Assembly: GCA_963169055.1 (NCBI GenBank)
Contig: CAUJFU010000118.1
Coordinates: 1-25,281, forward strand
From: Myxococcota bacterium
GTDB lineage: Bacteria > Myxococcota_C > UBA6777
Reading direction: 5' to 3'
DNA length: 25,281 bases
Every line of letters starts with the position of its first letter. Position 1 is the stretch's first letter. Position numbers and translations under genes: made by a program. Shown here one piece after another: positions 23,386 through 25,281 of this stretch. A model generated the notes under the pieces. The model ran no database searches. It worked only from the letters and a program-made list of their open reading frames with translations, and was not told where the DNA came from.

Positions 23386-24641
23386 CCGACGAAGGGGCGG
23401 AGGGCTTCGGGGATCACGACGCTGCCATCGGCTTGTTGATAGTTTTCGAGGACGGCGATGATCCCACGGCTTGCGGCGATCGCGGTGCCGTTGAGCGTGT
23501 GCATAAAGAGCGGTTTTTTCTCGCCTTCTTTGCGGTAGCGGATCATCAGGCGGCGGGCTTGGTAGTCTGTGCAATTGGAGGCGCTCGTCACTTCGCCGTA
23601 AGATCCGCCTTCACCGCGTCCCGGCATCCATGCTTCGATATCGTATTTGCGGTAGGCTTGGCCGCCGAGGTCGCCCGTGCAGCAGTCGACCACACGATAG
23701 GGGATGCCCAGTCCTTGGAAGATGCGTTCTTCGATGGCGAGAAAACGCTCGAGGGTGGCGTTGGATTGTTCGGGAGTGGTAAAGGCGAACATCTCGACTT
23801 TGGAGAACTGGTGAACGCGATATAGCCCACGCGAGGCGCGTCCGGGCGCACCTGCTTCGGTGCGAAAGCAATGAGACAGACCCGCGCAAAGGATTGGGGC
23901 GCTGGTTTCTTCGAGGATCTGGTCTTGGTGGAATCCGCCCAACGTGATCTCGGCGGTGGCGATCAAACAAAGGTCTGTGTTTTCGATCGAATAGATCTGT
24001 GTGCCTTCGCCGCGTGGGTTAAAGCCGATGCCTTCGAGGATATCGCGGCGGGCGAGATCGGGTGTCGTAAAGAGTTGGAATCCTTCTTGTTCGAGGATGC
24101 GCAGGGCGTACTGTTGTAGCGCAAGCTCTAGCCAAACCGCATCACCACGCAAAAAGTAAAACTTGGAACCTGTCACTTTCGAGGCTTGTTCCCAGTCGAT
24201 CAGGCCCAAAGCTTCGGCGATCTCGACGTGATCTTTTGGAGTGAAATCAAAGCGGGTGGGTGTACCCCAGCGCTTGACTTCTTTGTTGTCTTCGTCGGTG
24301 TGTCCGCGTGGGGCTTCGGGGTGGGTCAGGTTGGGGATTTGGAGTTGGAGCGCGTGAAGATCGTCTTGTGCCTGTTTCATCCGTAGTTCGAGGTTTTCGA
24401 GATCGTCTTTCAGTTGACGGCCTTCTTCGATCAAGGCTTGCCGCTGTTCTTGGGGGATCTTGTCCTTCATCAAACGAGACACTTCGTTGCGGCGGCTTCG
24501 CTTGTCTTCGACGTCTTGGATCAAGATGCGGCGTTCTTCGGCGAGCGCGACGAAGCGATCCATATCGACTTGGACTTTGCGTTGTTGGTTATTTTCACGA
24601 ATCTCTTCGAGGTTCGACAAGATGTAATGCAGATCTAACAT
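23340..24641 (-). CDS. serS: Serine--tRNA ligase
   Basis: This class II synthetase charges tRNA-Ser (and tRNA-Sec) with serine in the cytoplasm. The N-terminal 100 or so residues form the long-helix tRNA-binding arm (EERRILIQDVEDKRSRRNEVSRLM.. LENLELRMKQ). The catalytic domain shows TAEITLGGFHQDQIL, motif 2 (CFRTEAGAPGRASRGLYRVHQFSKVEMF) and motif 3 (LNGTAIAASRGIIAVLENYQ), which keeps the conserved Arg. EVTSASNCTDYQARR is also typical. The 433-aa length is normal. The C-terminus carries a short extra tail after LRPFVGKD. The ATG at 24641 is supported by AAGGAGG 9 bases upstream. The gene lies 192 bp downstream of a small lipoprotein gene on the same strand. Confidence 0.97.
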   Translation of the reverse strand: MLDLHYILSNLEEIRENNQQRKVQVDMDRFVALAEERRILIQDVEDKRSRRNEVSRLMKDKIPQEQRQALIEEGRQLKDDLENLELRMKQAQDDLHALQLQIPNLTHPEAPRGHTDEDNKEVKRWGTPTRFDFTPKDHVEIAEALGLIDWEQASKVTGSKFYFLRGDAVWLELALQQYALRILEQEGFQLFTTPDLARRDILEGIGFNPRGEGTQIYSIENTDLCLIATAEITLGGFHQDQILEETSAPILCAGLSHCFRTEAGAPGRASRGLYRVHQFSKVEMFAFTTPEQSNATLERFLAIEERIFQGLGIPYRVVDCCTGDLGGQAYRKYDIEAWMPGRGEGGSYGEVTSASNCTDYQARRLMIRYRKEGEKKPLFMHTLNGTAIAASRGIIAVLENYQQADGSVVIPEALRPFVGKDILRPKTTPASAA

Positions 24642-24650
24642 ATGCGGGGG

Positions 24651-24657
24651 CCTCCTT
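24651..24657 (-). promoter_or_regulatory. Ribosome binding site of serS
   Basis: AAGGAGG on the minus strand lies 9 bases before the serS ATG and fixes that start. Confidence 0.85.
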
Positions 24658-24671
24658 TGGCTGCGCTGCTT

Positions 24672-24687
24672 GGGGCAAAGATGCCCC
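24672..24687 (-). other. Perfect hairpin in the serS leader
   Basis: GGGGCA-TCTT-TGCCCC, read on the minus strand, forms a 6-bp stem with a tetraloop 14 bases upstream of the serS Shine-Dalgarno. It may be a leader structure or simply chance. No T-run follows in the serS direction. Confidence 0.3.
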
Positions 24688-24833
24688 TTTGTTTACGTCG
24701 CTTTTTCGTGGTTGTCATCAAAAAAAACAACCGCGCTAAGCAGAACGCATCAAGAGGCGATGGGATCGGCCATGATCTGTTTGAGATGGATGGATGCTGT
24801 TGTTTTTGGGGAGCGTTGCTCTTTCTTGGACGA

Positions 24834-25268
24834 TCAGGTCGCTTGGCAAACTTTTTCGCAACTGGCGGGGGCCGTGGGGGAAAGTAGGTTTTGTGGGCAC
24901 GTTTGTGTTTCAAAATCAGAAAAACATTGTGCAACAAATTCTGGGTGATACACCGGTGTCTTTGCATCTGTGCAGTATGTTTGTACGGTTTTTTCGCTAC
25001 ATTTGGCGGGCTCGATGCGAAGGGTGACGCCTCCTTCGGTGAAACTGACACCTTCTTGGCGAATACGGACACAGGCCGCTGCATCGGCTCCAAAGAGCTT
25101 CTCAAAGTTGTTGCCTTGTTTTTGATCTGCGGTGGCGCAACGGTGGATGTATGTGCAGTTGGCTTGTAGACCGCGTTCGCATGCAGCTTGGGGCGTGAGC
25201 GGGCCGCAGGCGACCAAAGAGACACACACAAAGAAAAAACCGCTAACAGAAAATAGCCATGTTCTCAT
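24834..25268 (-). CDS. Small Cys-rich lipoprotein
   Basis: This 144-aa protein of unknown function has a signal MRTWLFSVSGFFFVCVSLVAC with an ideal lipobox (LVAC). The mature chain starts with the lipid-bearing Cys and contains ten further cysteines (AAC, ANC, HRC, AAC, AKC, TYC, AQC, QTC, ASC, KVC), enough for five disulfides in the periplasm or on the outer membrane. Unlike the large Cys-rich proteins it has no repeated C-x-D-x-D-C modules; it reads as one compact domain. The ATG at 25268 is chosen over GTG at 25277 because AAAGGTG (25275-25281) gives it a well-spaced ribosome binding site and the signal starts there. serS follows 192 bp downstream. The promoter would lie outside the window. 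Confidence 0.78.
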   Translation of the reverse strand: MRTWLFSVSGFFFVCVSLVACGPLTPQAACERGLQANCTYIHRCATADQKQGNNFEKLFGADAAACVRIRQEGVSFTEGGVTLRIEPAKCSEKTVQTYCTDAKTPVYHPEFVAQCFSDFETQTCPQNLLSPTAPASCEKVCQAT

Positions 25269-25281
25269 CTCAAACACCTTT

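Noticed and set aside
24709-24734. GTGGTTGT..ACAACCGC hairpin between the small lipoprotein gene and serS as a terminator
   Set aside because: The A-run is within the loop, not after the stem in either direction, so it does not fit an intrinsic terminator.

Overview
The window (25,281 bases, moderate G+C) looks like a chromosomal segment of a Gram-negative bacterium of the Myxococcota/Bradymonadota type, or another former deltaproteobacterial lineage. This is inferred from gene content rather than any marker phylogeny. It carries a run of very cysteine-rich predicted lipoproteins with short 'C-x-D-x-D-C' style modules, a eukaryote-like Ser/Thr kinase fused to a STAND-type NTPase, and a glyS-ppdK pair. 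No rRNA, tRNA, CRISPR, insertion sequence or phage gene was seen.

Layout. (1) 144-5070, plus strand: glyS (glycyl-tRNA synthetase beta chain) and, 22 bp later, ppdK (pyruvate, phosphate dikinase). (2) 5131-13246, plus strand: an accessory-looking block of four envelope proteins. Two are about 680-aa beta-propeller (YVTN-like) lipoproteins, the first with a large Cys-rich insert. Two are lipoproteins made almost wholly of Cys-rich modules, with about 80 cysteines each and a shared layout. The small ribosome-assembly gene yhbY (9424-9744) sits in the middle of the block. (3) 13258-17252, minus strand: uvrA followed by an overlapping DMT/NIPA-like membrane transporter gene. UvrA has an unusual C-terminal tail of about 115 residues encoded in part by seven 21-bp tandem repeats. 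Its upstream region holds a good sigma70-like promoter with a CTGT-N8-ACAG palindrome at the expected transcription start, which suggests LexA/SOS control. (4) 17510-23259, plus strand: a 1556-aa kinase-NTPase with a long Ser/Pro-rich, repeat-bearing insertion between its NTPase and winged-helix parts. It overlaps by 4 bp a gene for a tryptophan-rich multi-pass membrane protein. (5) 23340-25268, minus strand: a small 10-Cys lipoprotein gene and then serS (seryl-tRNA synthetase), whose last 47 bp are duplicated in tandem downstream.

How they may work together. The tRNA synthetases, ppdK, yhbY and uvrA are housekeeping genes. The lineage-specific material is the envelope block (5131-13246) and the kinase/membrane-protein pair (17510-23259). 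The kinase and the Trp-rich membrane protein are very probably translationally coupled, so they may form one signalling unit. The four lipoproteins may form a disulfide-rich surface assembly. Both ideas are inference. The best candidates for something undescribed are the paired Cys-rich lipoproteins with their propeller partners, and the kinase-STAND protein split by a disordered linker together with its coupled membrane partner.
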